Assembly (NCBI GenBank): GCA_018266615.1
Contig: JAFEAB010000101.1
Location: 1 to 50,355 of the forward strand
Source: Bacteroidota bacterium
GTDB taxonomy: Bacteria; Bacteroidota; Bacteroidia; Chitinophagales; Chitinophagaceae
Direction: 5' to 3'
DNA length: 50,355 nucleotides
A model generated the notes under the pieces. That model made no database searches. It had not been told where the DNA came from and was given only the letters and a program-made list of their open reading frames with translations. The position numbers and the translations under genes are program-made. Of this stretch, positions 17,028-25,940 are shown piece after piece. Each line of letters starts with the position of its first letter. Position 1 is the first letter of the stretch.

Positions 17028-18290
17028 TTAATTGACAGCGGATCTTTTCTTCTCATATTCCGCCGATTTCCTGGCATCACCCTTTAAACTGTAGATGTCG
17101 GAAAGGTAGCCCAACACAATTTTGTAATTCGCTTTTTGACCGGGTTTTAATTCTGCCAGCCTGGGTTCATAATATTCTGCCACCTTGTTGGAATAGGTAA
17201 TAACTTCATCCATTTTCTTTTCGCCGGCAGCTTTTAAATCGGCCTTCTTCTTTAAATCTTCCGGTTTCTTGCTTTTTATAATGGCGGCGGCATTTGTAAG
17301 GTCGGACGCCTCGTTATACAAATGATTAGTCAGTAACATGGTAGCATCAATGCCCGGATCAACAGCTATCGCCTGTTGTAAAACTGCAGTCAGCTTGGCT
17401 TTTGAAGCATCATCTGCAGGCTTTTCGTTTGATTTACCCCAAATCCGGTTATAAAGTTCCACTCCATAATTATATATCAGTGAAAAATTCTTAGGCTGCT
17501 TCGATATCATTTCCTCATATTTGGCAAACAAGGCATTTTCATCACCCGATTTTTGAATCCGGTCCAACTCTACCTCATTCCAAAAATTATTATCCGGGTA
17601 AAGTGCCTTGGCCTTGGTTAACATGGCATACAGATTGGCATTGTCGTCTTTACGGCTATAATAATCAACAAGGAATTCATATACATCTTTATACCCCTCT
17701 CCTCCAATACCTGCATCAGCAATCTTCCGGTAATAATTCACTGCCTCATCCGTATTCTTTGCCTGGTTGGCTGCAATGGCAGTATTTACAACCAGCGCCG
17801 TATCGAAAGCAGGAATTTTTACCTGGTTATAGGTGTATCCTTTCGACCTGATAAAATCTTCCACCTCCAATGCCTTCTTAAAGGCTTCAAACGACTTATT
17901 AAAGTTCTTCAAATTAAATTCACTGGCACCTAAATCGTAAAAACCATAATATAAATCCAGGTAAGAAATATATTGCTCCAACTTCATCATGGTTTCTTTG
18001 GGATCCAGTTGCTGCGATTTTTTTAACGATTCATACGCTTCCGATTTTAAATCATACTTTTCCGAAATCGGAGTAACGCTATCGTTTGAAATGAAATTCA
18101 AGGCCCTCCCTTTCAGATATTGCAATTCTGCATTATTAGCATTTTTGGGATCCTGCATCCCCTTATTAATTGCAGCCCTTGCTTCTGTGTATCTTTTTTC
18201 ATTTAACATTTTCCGTATATCCTCCATGGTTTGGGAGTAACCCCAATACACAGCAAAGGACATGGCCATCATAAGGAGAACTTTTTTCAT
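17028..18290 (-). CDS. Secreted TPR-repeat protein
   Basis: A 420-residue exported protein with a signal peptide (MKKVLLMMAMSFAVYWGYSQ, cleavage near residue 17-19) and tetratricopeptide-like helical repeats over most of its length. An example is the repeat from about 112 with SEFNLKNFNKSFEAFKKALE, followed by stretches with alternating helices such as NTAIAANQAKNTDEAVNYYR. The C-terminal part again has a TPR-like unit, YKIVLGYLSDIYSLKGDARK. TPR proteins are scaffolds for protein-protein contacts, and many in this phylum support envelope machinery. The start is the ATG at 18290. It is divergent from dnaG. Partner and pathway are unknown. Confidence 0.85.
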   Translation of the reverse strand: MKKVLLMMAMSFAVYWGYSQTMEDIRKMLNEKRYTEARAAINKGMQDPKNANNAELQYLKGRALNFISNDSVTPISEKYDLKSEAYESLKKSQQLDPKETMMKLEQYISYLDLYYGFYDLGASEFNLKNFNKSFEAFKKALEVEDFIRSKGYTYNQVKIPAFDTALVVNTAIAANQAKNTDEAVNYYRKIADAGIGGEGYKDVYEFLVDYYSRKDDNANLYAMLTKAKALYPDNNFWNEVELDRIQKSGDENALFAKYEEMISKQPKNFSLIYNYGVELYNRIWGKSNEKPADDASKAKLTAVLQQAIAVDPGIDATMLLTNHLYNEASDLTNAAAIIKSKKPEDLKKKADLKAAGEKKMDEVITYSNKVAEYYEPRLAELKPGQKANYKIVLGYLSDIYSLKGDARKSAEYEKKRSAVN

Positions 18291-18415
18291 GTATTATCAA
18301 TTTAAGGGCTAAAGATATTAATTTCTCCCTTGCTCCCTGTTGATGAAAATCAAAATTTATGGCAGGGTATACACGAAATGGAGGAATTGACCGAATCCCT
18401 AATCCGACTTTGCGC

Positions 18416-18423
18416 TATTTTTG
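18416..18423 (+). promoter_or_regulatory. Predicted -7 box before dnaG
   Basis: TATTTTTG matches TAnnTTTG and lies 9 bp before the ATG chosen for dnaG. The expected start would give a very short leader. No convincing -33 box is present. Confidence 0.3.
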
Positions 18424-18432
18424 CCACAAACC

Positions 18433-20370
18433 ATGATTTCCCAGGCAACCATACAGCAAATTCAAAGCCGGATTGATATAATTGAAATCATTGGCTCCTT
18501 TGTGAAATTGAAAAAGCGGGGTGTAAATTACCTCGGCCTTTGCCCCTTCCACAATGAAAAAACGCCCTCTTTCACCGTTTCTCCTGTGAAAGAAATTTAT
18601 AAATGTTTTGGCTGCGGAAAGAGTGGTAATACCATTGGCTTTTTGATGGACCTCGAAAAATACAGCTATGTAGAGGCCTTAAAATGGCTGGCGGCAAAAT
18701 ATGATGTTCCTGTTGAAGAAACGGAACTAAGTCCAGAGAAAAAGGCGAAACAACAGGAAGCAGACAGCCTGTACATCCTCAACAATTTTGCTCAAAATTT
18801 CTTTTCTCAGTTTTTATTTGAGGAAGGAGAAGGATTGGAAATAGGATTAAGCTATTTAAAAGAAAGGGGCTTCCGGGAAGATATCATCCGCAAATTTCAA
18901 TTGGGTTATAATCCCGCTTCGGGTAACGGATTTACATCCGCCGCACAAAAGGCACAGTACCAAAAAGAAATGCTTTTGCTATCGGGACTCTCGGTTGAAA
19001 GAAACCAGAAACTGGTGGATAATTACAGGGGAAGAATCATTTTTCCGGTTCATAACCAAAGCGGAAAAGTGCTGGGGTTTGGGGCACGCATCATACAATC
19101 CAACGACAAGGCTCCCAAATATATCAATACCCCCGAAAATGAACTGTATGTAAAGAGCCGGATTTTATATGGCTCTTATTTTGCGAGGCAGGCCATTGAT
19201 AAAGCGGATGAATGCCTGTTGGTGGAGGGTTACACCGATGTAATCAGCTTACATCAGGCAGGCATAGAAAATGTGGTTGCCAGTGGGGGGACATCCCTCA
19301 CGCCCGATCAACTCCGGCTCATAAAAAAATACACCAATAACCTGACGATCCTCTATGACGGAGATAGCGCCGGTATTAAAGCAGCCATGCGGGGGTTGGA
19401 TCTTGCTCTGGAAGAAGGGCTAAATGTAAAACTTGCCCTGATTCCGGATAACGAAGACCCCGACAGTTACATGCACAAGATCGGGGCGAAAGCATTTCTC
19501 GAGTTTATCGGAGAAAATAAACAGGATTTTATCCTGTTTCAACTTGGTATTTCACTTAAAGATGCCGGACAGGACAGCCAAAAAAAATCGGCTATCGTAA
19601 ATCAAATTGCTGATACTATTTCCAGGTTAGATAAACCGGAAGATTTTACCCGCCGGCAGGATTACATACGGCAGGTTTCGCAAATTCTAAAGATAGATGA
19701 AGCCGGTATGCTCAACCTGGTAAATAAATTCATCAGGGAACGCATCCAGAAATTTCAACAGAAATTTTCCGAACCCCAGGATTTTTCCGCCACTCCAATA
19801 CCCGAAACAACCGGTTTAGATGTCATACCAGAATTATTACCCAAAGACGACCTCCAGGAGCGTGCATTTGTAAGAAGTTTAATAGAGTTTGGGCTGAAGC
19901 CCTGGGATGAAGAGAAATCAGTGGCCGATTTCCTCCTTTTTGAGTTTGATGAAAAGGAAATTAGTGAATCATTCGATAATAAGGTGCTTTTAGACATCAT
20001 TGCCTTGTATAGGAAATGGTATGATGAAGGTATTCAACCCACAGAAAAGAATTTTTTATACCATGAAGATAAAAATCTCCATTCTCTTATCCTCAGTGTA
20101 ATGGAAACAAATGTTGAAATTAGCCCTAATTGGAAAAATTTTTACGAAGGGCATATTGCCACCCGCGAAGACTTATACAGGGCGGAAGTAAAGGGCACCC
20201 TCAATTACCTTATACTCCGGAAAGTAAAAAGATTGATCGAATTAAATCAGCAGGACATGGAAAATTGTACCGATCCTATGGATCAACTTACGCTGATTCA
20301 AACCCACGCTACCTTAAAGACTTTGGAAATGCAGCTAACAAAAGAAGTGGGAACGGTAGTTTATAAATAA
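18433..20370 (+). CDS. dnaG: DNA primase
   Basis: Synthesises RNA primers at the replication fork. Starting at the ATG at 18433 (the TTG 12 bp earlier falls inside the -7 box), the protein has 645 residues. The N-terminal CHC2 zinc ribbon is Cys37, His40, Cys58 and Cys61 (CPFHNEKTPSF ... YKCFGCGKSG). It is followed by the primase core with YRGRIIFPVHNQSGKVLGFGAR in separate pieces. The TOPRIM fold has LLVEGYTDVISLHQAGIENV (catalytic Glu) and the metal-binding LYDGDSAGIKAA. The C-terminal third would bind the DnaB helicase. It is convergent with the DUF3052-like gene, with one base between the stop codons and no terminator hairpin seen. Confidence 0.97.
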   Translation: MISQATIQQIQSRIDIIEIIGSFVKLKKRGVNYLGLCPFHNEKTPSFTVSPVKEIYKCFGCGKSGNTIGFLMDLEKYSYVEALKWLAAKYDVPVEETELSPEKKAKQQEADSLYILNNFAQNFFSQFLFEEGEGLEIGLSYLKERGFREDIIRKFQLGYNPASGNGFTSAAQKAQYQKEMLLLSGLSVERNQKLVDNYRGRIIFPVHNQSGKVLGFGARIIQSNDKAPKYINTPENELYVKSRILYGSYFARQAIDKADECLLVEGYTDVISLHQAGIENVVASGGTSLTPDQLRLIKKYTNNLTILYDGDSAGIKAAMRGLDLALEEGLNVKLALIPDNEDPDSYMHKIGAKAFLEFIGENKQDFILFQLGISLKDAGQDSQKKSAIVNQIADTISRLDKPEDFTRRQDYIRQVSQILKIDEAGMLNLVNKFIRERIQKFQQKFSEPQDFSATPIPETTGLDVIPELLPKDDLQERAFVRSLIEFGLKPWDEEKSVADFLLFEFDEKEISESFDNKVLLDIIALYRKWYDEGIQPTEKNFLYHEDKNLHSLILSVMETNVEISPNWKNFYEGHIATREDLYRAEVKGTLNYLILRKVKRLIELNQQDMENCTDPMDQLTLIQTHATLKTLEMQLTKEVGTVVYK

Positions 20371-20371
20371 A

Positions 20372-20926
20372 TTACGGCCTGGCAGTTGCTTGTTTTATAG
20401 ATCCCTTGTGATCCATCATTTTAATTACCGAAGGCATATTTTTCCTCAATGGCAAATGGTCGAAAGGCTTTACTTCTTTCTTTAATGAATCGGAAATAGG
20501 AACCTGCATTGATTTTACAGGTAAGGTAGATGCCAAGGCCTCTGCCCTGCAAAAATTCAATGCGCACCAGGTACTGTCGAGCATTACCAACTCGCCCGAA
20601 TCAAAACCAAATGAAGTCATATCCTTCCATTGGCAATCGCGGCAAAGGTCGCTGGCGATTTTTGAAGAAGTTTTGGGAAAAGCAATCCAAAGTTTGCATT
20701 CATCATGCAATGCCGGTAAAACATCCTTCAAAATTTGATTAAGCTGGCTTTTAGAAATTGCGAAAACCACTGCCAGGTCTATTCTACGGCTTTTAAGTAA
20801 GGGAGTAACACTTTTTGAAAAATTGAGCTTAATAAACTGTTTTTCGATGGAAGAAGGAAGACCCTGGATCAGGATATTTTTTTCGTCTTGTATTTGAAGT
20901 TTCTCCAATACTGTTTGTAATGCCAT
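20372..20926 (-). CDS. DUF3052-like protein of unknown function
   Basis: A 184-residue soluble protein. The order of features resembles the DUF3052 family: an N-terminal segment with NILIQGLPSSIEKQF, a hydrophobic strand DLAVVFAISKSQLNQIL, the segment KLWIAFPKTSSKIASDLCRD, and then FDSGELVMLDSTWCALNFCR. DUF3052 proteins pair a Rossmann-like alpha/beta fold with the W-x-A-F/W-P-K and D-x-T-W motifs seen here. The last 40 or so residues are variable and basic. The start is the ATG at 20926, with a full-consensus promoter 80 bp upstream. No function is established for the family. The assignment is by motif order and should be checked by profile search. Confidence 0.7.
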   Translation of the reverse strand: MALQTVLEKLQIQDEKNILIQGLPSSIEKQFIKLNFSKSVTPLLKSRRIDLAVVFAISKSQLNQILKDVLPALHDECKLWIAFPKTSSKIASDLCRDCQWKDMTSFGFDSGELVMLDSTWCALNFCRAEALASTLPVKSMQVPISDSLKKEVKPFDHLPLRKNMPSVIKMMDHKGSIKQATARP

Positions 20927-21006
20927 AAATACAAAAGGTTAAGGTTAAAAAACAGCGGTGCAGGTAGAAAAGCACGCAATTCAATCGATAAATTGCAATT
21001 GGATTA

Positions 21007-21038
21007 CAAAGGTACAAAAAAATGCCCGGCTCAACAAA
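21007..21038 (-). promoter_or_regulatory. Predicted promoter of the DUF3052-like gene, full consensus match
   Basis: On the minus strand TTTG (21038-21035), a 20-bp spacer and TACCTTTG (21014-21007) match the Bacteroidota consensus without mismatch. It implies a 5' leader of about 70 nt. The leader contains a short inverted repeat GCAATT/AATTGC. Confidence 0.6.
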
Positions 21039-21098
21039 AATTCATTGCCTTTATGGCTATGGAGGAAGAAGAATCAATTAAAATATTATTCCAATCAG

Positions 21099-21908
21099 CT
21101 ATTTTGAATTTACTGGCTTATAATAACTTAGGGCTTCTGGCATATATTCTTTCAATCGTGTAATTCGGTTTTCATCGGAGGGGTGGGTAGCCAGAAATTC
21201 AGGCGTCCCGGATTTCCCCCCTGCCGTTGCCATCCGTTGCCAGAAAGGAATTGCTTCCTGGGGATTGTATCCGGCCATAGCGGCAAAAATTAATCCATAA
21301 TGATCGGCCTCATATTCCTGCTTCCTGGAGTTGGGTAATAATACTCCAATTTGCGCAGTTGGGGCAAATACATTCGTGAAAATGGCATTGGCCTTTGAAT
21401 TATTCTGGGTAAAGATATTTCCGGCAATTTCCAACCCCTGAGCGGTGGCAACCTGGCTCATCCTTTCGTTTCCGTGATGCGCCACTGCATGCGTTATTTC
21501 GTGCCCCAGCACCACCGCAAGGGCCGCTTCATTCTGGGTAACATTTAACAGCCCCGTATAAACTACTACTTTTCCACCCGGCATACACCAGGCATTTACC
21601 TGTGGATCGTTTACGAGATTAAACTCCCAATTATACCCTTCCAGTTCTGAACTTTGCCCCTTGCTTTTATAATAGGTAGTGATTGCATTGGCAATTCGGC
21701 TTCCCACCCTTTTTACCATCTCTGCATCGCGGTTTGTGTTAGCACTAACCACCTTGTTCTGATTTAAAAAACTTTGATATTGGGTGAGCGCTTCTGCCTG
21801 AAGTGTGGATTCAGGAAACAGGATCCATTGTTTCCTTCCCGTAATGCTATTTGTGGTGCAGGCTACTAGAAAAATAGTAGTAGCCAGGATAAAATAAAAT
21901 TTCTTCAT
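21099..21908 (-). CDS. M48-family zinc metallopeptidase, lipoprotein
   Basis: An envelope metalloprotease of the M48 family (relatives include E. coli LoiP and BepA). The 269-residue protein has a lipoprotein signal with the lipobox FLVACTT, so Cys17 should be lipid-anchored and the enzyme faces the periplasm. The zinc site is HEITH at residues 136-140 in LGHEITHAVAHHGNERMS. The third ligand is the Glu in RKQEYEADHYGLIFAAMAG. The upstream block NDPQVNAWCMPGGKVVVYTGLL is also diagnostic. A late THPSDENRITRLKEYMPEA matches the family C-terminus. Roles in outer-membrane protein quality control are known for relatives, and this one is inferred. Confidence 0.95.
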   Translation of the reverse strand: MKKFYFILATTIFLVACTTNSITGRKQWILFPESTLQAEALTQYQSFLNQNKVVSANTNRDAEMVKRVGSRIANAITTYYKSKGQSSELEGYNWEFNLVNDPQVNAWCMPGGKVVVYTGLLNVTQNEAALAVVLGHEITHAVAHHGNERMSQVATAQGLEIAGNIFTQNNSKANAIFTNVFAPTAQIGVLLPNSRKQEYEADHYGLIFAAMAGYNPQEAIPFWQRMATAGGKSGTPEFLATHPSDENRITRLKEYMPEALSYYKPVNSK

Positions 21909-21983
21909 GAAGTAAAGGGATTAATATTTCCAGCTACTGATACGCAAATTATGTACCCGTTTATTAAGGTATTCATAAAATGC

Positions 21984-22637
21984 TTACCTGTTTTCTCTCC
22001 GGCTTTTCCGCCTGTCGCGGTATCGCAGAATGGGAACCCGGCTTTCAATGCCTCTCAGAAGGCGGATGATATTTTTCTGGTGCATGATGATGACCAATAC
22101 CGCTACAAGTAAAGCAAAAGCACGGTACAAAATTTCGTGTTCATTCCAAATCCATAAAACCGAAACCGGCAACATGACCGCAGCCAGGATGGAACTTAAA
22201 GAAACATACCGGGTTAAGAATAAAACCAGGAGAAACACCCCTACACAGGTAATTGCCACCACCGGCTGAATTGCCAGCACCATTCCAAATAAAGTAGCTA
22301 CTCCTTTTCCTCCTTTAAAATTGGCAAATATGGGAAATATATGACCCAAAACTGCGGCGGTACCCAAACCTATCATGACATTAATGAGGTACCAGTCGTT
22401 TGAATGATTGGGAGGAAGTAATAGATAAAGCCCTACGGCAGCCATCCCCTTAAGCATATCCATCGCCATAACGATGGAGCCATACTTAGAACCAAGAACC
22501 CGGAAGGTGTTGGTGGCGCCCATATTTCCGCTGCCATAGTCGCGGATATCAATTCCAAAATAGGTTTTACTGATAATAAGCGCACTCGGAATTGAACCCA
22601 ATAAATAAGCTAAAACAATCAGTAAAAATTCTTTCAT
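21984..22637 (-). CDS. plsY: Glycerol-3-phosphate acyltransferase PlsY
   Basis: A membrane enzyme that transfers acyl groups from acyl phosphate to glycerol 3-phosphate, starting phospholipid synthesis. The start is the ATG at 22635-22637 (217 residues), although an in-frame start 12 bp earlier is open. Hallmarks are LAYLLGSIPSALIISK in helix 1, DIRDYGSGNMGATNTFRVLG (the conserved motif with Ser and Arg in the active site), a mid-protein GHIFPIFANFKGGKGVATLFG (glycine-rich phosphate-binding motif), and about five membrane helices. The C-terminus is basic. prmA ends 40 bp upstream and a -7 box lies between them. Confidence 0.97.
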   Translation of the reverse strand: MKEFLLIVLAYLLGSIPSALIISKTYFGIDIRDYGSGNMGATNTFRVLGSKYGSIVMAMDMLKGMAAVGLYLLLPPNHSNDWYLINVMIGLGTAAVLGHIFPIFANFKGGKGVATLFGMVLAIQPVVAITCVGVFLLVLFLTRYVSLSSILAAVMLPVSVLWIWNEHEILYRAFALLVAVLVIIMHQKNIIRLLRGIESRVPILRYRDRRKSRRENR

Positions 22638-22663
22638 GATATTTACCACGGATTTTAACGCAG

Positions 22664-22671
22664 CAAATATA
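22664..22671 (-). promoter_or_regulatory. Predicted -7 box before plsY
   Basis: On the minus strand TATATTTG fits TAnnTTTG exactly, 27 bp before the plsY ATG. A matching -33 box is not evident, so plsY could also be read from prmA transcripts. Confidence 0.3.
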
Positions 22672-22676
22672 CAACA

Positions 22677-23546
22677 TTAATTATTAGCCCGATAATCCGT
22701 TGAGTATCTGCGGATATTGAGCCTGATTAAGATCCAGCCATCCAGGGTTTGTACCTCCGTTTTTTCAAAATACCCACCCGGAATCCGGGATAGAATCTTT
22801 GCCTCATCCGAAACCAATAATCCCGAAAGCAATACTATTCCCCCCGGTTTGCAGGAAGAGATGAGGACCGGAAGGTTCTCCAATATTACATTCAGGTTAA
22901 TGTTAGCCAAAATAAAATCAAATTTTTTACCGGAAGGAAACTGATTGCTTCGAATCAGGTCAATAATTCCATCCCCGCACTTGTTTTCAATTATATTCTC
23001 TCTGGCATTCGCTATACTCCATTCATCATTATCTAAGGCAAGGATGGAGGCAGCGCCAAGTTTTTGGGCGAGAATTGCCAGGATTCCGGTACCGGTTCCA
23101 AAATCAATTACCGATTTCCCTATTAAATCAAGAGATCCCATGGCTGCCACCATCAGTGCAGTGGTGGCATGATGACCTGTACCAAAACTCATTCGGGGTG
23201 TAATGACCAGTTCATGGGGCACATGGCTTATTGGGGGATGAAATCCTGCCCGGATATATACAAATGGCCGGCCCTGTAAATCATTCACCAGGACCGGATC
23301 AAAACCGGATTCCCAAACGGCATTCCAGTTCCTATTTTCCAACAGCACTACCGATTTAATGGGGGAAATTTTTTCTATTTTTTCTTTTTCAGCCGCTAAA
23401 CAATTTTCTTCCATTTCCCGTACTCCCAGTAAAGAATGTTCCTTTTCTTCAAACCCGTCAAAATCCAGTACTTCCAGTAAGGCCATAACGATTTCTCTTT
23501 TTTCTCCTGGAGGAATATCAAATTCAAACTGAAATATTTTATTCAT
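22677..23546 (-). CDS. prmA: Ribosomal protein L11 methyltransferase
   Basis: A SAM-dependent methyltransferase that trimethylates ribosomal protein L11. The start is the ATG at 23544-23546, giving 289 residues. The alternative TTG 15 bp upstream lies inside the pnp terminator stem. The SAM-binding motif is VIDFGTGTGILAILAQKLGA, preceded by PRMSFGTGHHATTALM, which is specific to PrmA. The substrate loop ANINLNVILENL follows. The ATG directly follows the T-run of the pnp terminator, leaving almost no untranslated leader. Its expression may depend on read-through or on an internal promoter. Confidence 0.95.
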   Translation of the reverse strand: MNKIFQFEFDIPPGEKREIVMALLEVLDFDGFEEKEHSLLGVREMEENCLAAEKEKIEKISPIKSVVLLENRNWNAVWESGFDPVLVNDLQGRPFVYIRAGFHPPISHVPHELVITPRMSFGTGHHATTALMVAAMGSLDLIGKSVIDFGTGTGILAILAQKLGAASILALDNDEWSIANARENIIENKCGDGIIDLIRSNQFPSGKKFDFILANINLNVILENLPVLISSCKPGGIVLLSGLLVSDEAKILSRIPGGYFEKTEVQTLDGWILIRLNIRRYSTDYRANN

Positions 23547-23572
23547 AAAAAAAGGCTGCAATTTCTGCAGCC
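23547..23572 (-). terminator. Intrinsic terminator after pnp
   Basis: On the minus strand GGCTGCA, a 5-nt loop, TGCAGCC and then seven T residues. It starts 8 bp after the pnp stop. The T-run ends exactly at the prmA start codon. Confidence 0.85.
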
Positions 23573-23579
23573 ATATAAA

Positions 23580-25850
23580 TTATTCTGAAGGTTGATTTTG
23601 ATTCACGGTTTGCTCTCCCTCATTACTGGGCCTTGGGCGGTTGTGGGTACGGTTTCCCCCATGTCCGCCTCCATTGTGGCCACGGCTATGGTTTCCGCCC
23701 CGGTGTCCTCCTTCGTGCTCCATCCCGGGCTGTGGTTCGGGTTTTGGAATTAATACTTTCCGGCTCAATTTAAATTTGCCGGTACGGGGGTCAATATCGA
23801 GTAATTTAACTTTAACCGAATCTCCTTCCTTCAAAACGCCTTCCATGCTTTCTAAGCGCTTCCAGCTTATTTCGCTAATGTGCAATAAGCCTTCTTTCTT
23901 AGGAATAAATTCAACAAAGGCGCCAAATTCTTTAATACTCTTCACTGTACCTTCATACACTTCACCAATAACGGGAACGGCTACCAGTCCATTTATCCAG
24001 GCTAACGCTTTATCGAGGCCTGCTTTTTCCTTTGAGAAAATACTTACTTCGCCTACCCCATTAATTTCTTCAATATTGATGGTGGCTCCGGTTTCTCGCT
24101 GGATTTCCTGGATCACTTTACCGCCTGGCCCAATTACAGCGCCAATAAATTCTTTATCGATGGTGATTTTCACCATACGCGGAGCGTGTGGTTTAACATC
24201 CTCGCGAGCCTGGTCTACTGTTGCATACATGGCATCCAAAATATGGAGCCGTCCACGGCGTGCCTGTTCGAGGGCTTTCCGCATAATCTCCATGCTAAGC
24301 CCATCCACTTTTATATCCATTTGAACCCCGCAAATTCCTTCGCGGGTTCCTGTTACTTTAAAATCCATATCTCCCAGGTGGTCTTCATCACCCAGAATAT
24401 CGGTAAGGATGGCAAACTTATCATCCTTTTTAATTAATCCCATGGCTACCCCGCTCACGTGTTTTTTAATGGGCACCCCGGCATCCATCAGGGCGAGAGA
24501 ACCGGCACACACGGTGGCCATGGAGGAAGATCCATTACTTTCGAGGATATCACTCACCACCCGAACCGTATAGGGGTAGTCGGAACCCGGCATCATTTGT
24601 TTCAAGGAACGCATGGCCAGATTACCATGCCCTACCTCCCGGCGACCAACACCCCGTAGCATCTTCACTTCCCCGGTTGAAAACGGAGGGAAATTGTAGT
24701 GAAGAATAAACTTGGTATAATTTGATTCGAAGGCACTTTCAACCAGCAATTCATCTAGCGGAGTACCTAAAGTAACGGTAGTTAGAGACTGGGTTTCGCC
24801 TCTTGTGAATAAGGCAGAACCGTGTGGAGTAGGAAGTAAATCCGTTTCCATTGTAAGCGTACGGATATCTTCTGTGCCTCTTCCATCTAACCTGCGGCCT
24901 TCATCAAGGATCATATCCCTTACTACATGGTATTGCAATTCCCCAAAATAATGGCCAACGAGTTTTTTATCTTCATCTGGAATTTCGCCACCTAAATATT
25001 CGGTCAGTTCTTTCTGAAGGGCAGAAAATGCATCTGATCTTTCATGTTTTTGGGAAGCAGATGCAGAAATCGCGTGCATTTTATCTTTTGCAAAGGCGAT
25101 AATTTTTTGTTCGAGTTCGGGGTTGCGGTACGGTTTGGTATATTCTCTTTTTCCCACCACTCCGGCTTTATCTCTTAATTCCTGCTGGGCTTTAATTTGA
25201 ATACGGATGGCCTGGTGCGCTACTTCCAAAGCCTTTACCAGGTCTTCTTCCTGGCATTCTTTAGCTTCCCCTTCCACCATCATGATATTCTTCTCGGTGG
25301 CAGCAATCATAAATTCGAGGTCGGATGCAGCCAATTGGGCGCGGGTTGGGTTAACAATCATTTCACCTGCTACCCGGGCAATACGTACTTCTGAAATGAT
25401 TTCCTGGATGGGGATATCCGATACGGCAAGCGCCGCAGAAGCAGCGAGGCAGGCAAGGGAATCGGGTAACACTTCTTCATCGGAGGAAATCAGGCTAACC
25501 AGCACCTGCACATCACAGAAATAATCTTCCGGGAACAAGGGCCGCAAGGCGCGGTCGATAAGCCTCGAGGTAAGGATTTCATAGTCGTTAAGCCGGGCTT
25601 CCCTTTTGAAGAAAGAACCGGGAACACGTCCGGCAGAGGCAAATTTCTCCTGATAATCCACGGAAAGAGGGAAAAATGACTGGCCTTCTTTCGGCTCGCT
25701 GTTGGCTACCACGGTAGCAAGAATGATGCATTTTCCCTGGCGTACCGTTACAGAACCATTGGCCTGACGTGCCAGTTTACCTGTTTCGATGGAAACCATA
25801 CGGCCACCACCTATATCGAAAGTTACTGATAATGGTTGTTTAATTGACAT
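23580..25850 (-). CDS. pnp: Polyribonucleotide nucleotidyltransferase (PNPase)
   Basis: A phosphorolytic 3'-5' exoribonuclease acting in RNA decay. The 756-residue protein begins SVTFDIGGGRMVSIETGKLARQANGSV (read in pieces), followed by two RNase PH-like domains with FFPLSVDYQEKFASAGRVPGS and later TSLTTVTLG-type strands. The second, catalytic domain has NFPPFSTGEVKMLRGVGRRE and the catalytic-site SDILESNGSSSMATVCAG. A KH domain (GAVIGPGGKVIQEIQRETGA) and an S1 domain (YEGTVKSIKEFGAFVEF) end the fold. After these, a tail of about 45 residues is rich in Gly, His, Asn and Arg. The ATG start is at 25850 and a short hairpin sits 14 bp upstream. rpsO lies upstream, as in many bacteria, but with its own terminator between the two. 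Confidence 0.98.
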   Translation of the reverse strand: MSIKQPLSVTFDIGGGRMVSIETGKLARQANGSVTVRQGKCIILATVVANSEPKEGQSFFPLSVDYQEKFASAGRVPGSFFKREARLNDYEILTSRLIDRALRPLFPEDYFCDVQVLVSLISSDEEVLPDSLACLAASAALAVSDIPIQEIISEVRIARVAGEMIVNPTRAQLAASDLEFMIAATEKNIMMVEGEAKECQEEDLVKALEVAHQAIRIQIKAQQELRDKAGVVGKREYTKPYRNPELEQKIIAFAKDKMHAISASASQKHERSDAFSALQKELTEYLGGEIPDEDKKLVGHYFGELQYHVVRDMILDEGRRLDGRGTEDIRTLTMETDLLPTPHGSALFTRGETQSLTTVTLGTPLDELLVESAFESNYTKFILHYNFPPFSTGEVKMLRGVGRREVGHGNLAMRSLKQMMPGSDYPYTVRVVSDILESNGSSSMATVCAGSLALMDAGVPIKKHVSGVAMGLIKKDDKFAILTDILGDEDHLGDMDFKVTGTREGICGVQMDIKVDGLSMEIMRKALEQARRGRLHILDAMYATVDQAREDVKPHAPRMVKITIDKEFIGAVIGPGGKVIQEIQRETGATINIEEINGVGEVSIFSKEKAGLDKALAWINGLVAVPVIGEVYEGTVKSIKEFGAFVEFIPKKEGLLHISEISWKRLESMEGVLKEGDSVKVKLLDIDPRTGKFKLSRKVLIPKPEPQPGMEHEGGHRGGNHSRGHNGGGHGGNRTHNRPRPSNEGEQTVNQNQPSE

Positions 25851-25863
25851 TTGAATAGTTTAA

Positions 25864-25879
25864 ATAGCCAAATGGCTAT
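25864..25879. repeat. Short hairpin just upstream of pnp
   Basis: ATAGCC (25864-25869) and GGCTAT (25874-25879) form a 6-bp stem with a 4-nt loop, 14 bp before the pnp ATG. In the pnp mRNA it would sit near the ribosome landing site. There is no T-run, so it is not a terminator. Confidence 0.4.
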
Positions 25880-25904
25880 ATGTGGATTGTATATGCCGGT
25901 ATAA

Positions 25905-25940
25905 CAAAATATTCCCAACCTGTTTATCTGTTGGGAATAT
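25905..25940 (-). terminator. Intrinsic terminator after rpsO
   Basis: On the minus strand an 11-bp stem ATATTCCCAAC/GTTGGGAATAT with a 10-nt loop is followed by TTTTG. It begins 23 bp after the rpsO stop codon. Confidence 0.75.

Noticed and set aside
20937..20948. GGTTAAGGTTAA, telomere-like tandem repeat
   Set aside because: Only two copies in an AT-rich leader. Consistent with chance.
23641..24324. 227-codon plus-strand ORF opposite pnp
   Set aside because: It is antisense to a complete pnp frame, Pro- and Ser-rich because of the codon pattern beneath it. No own start signal.
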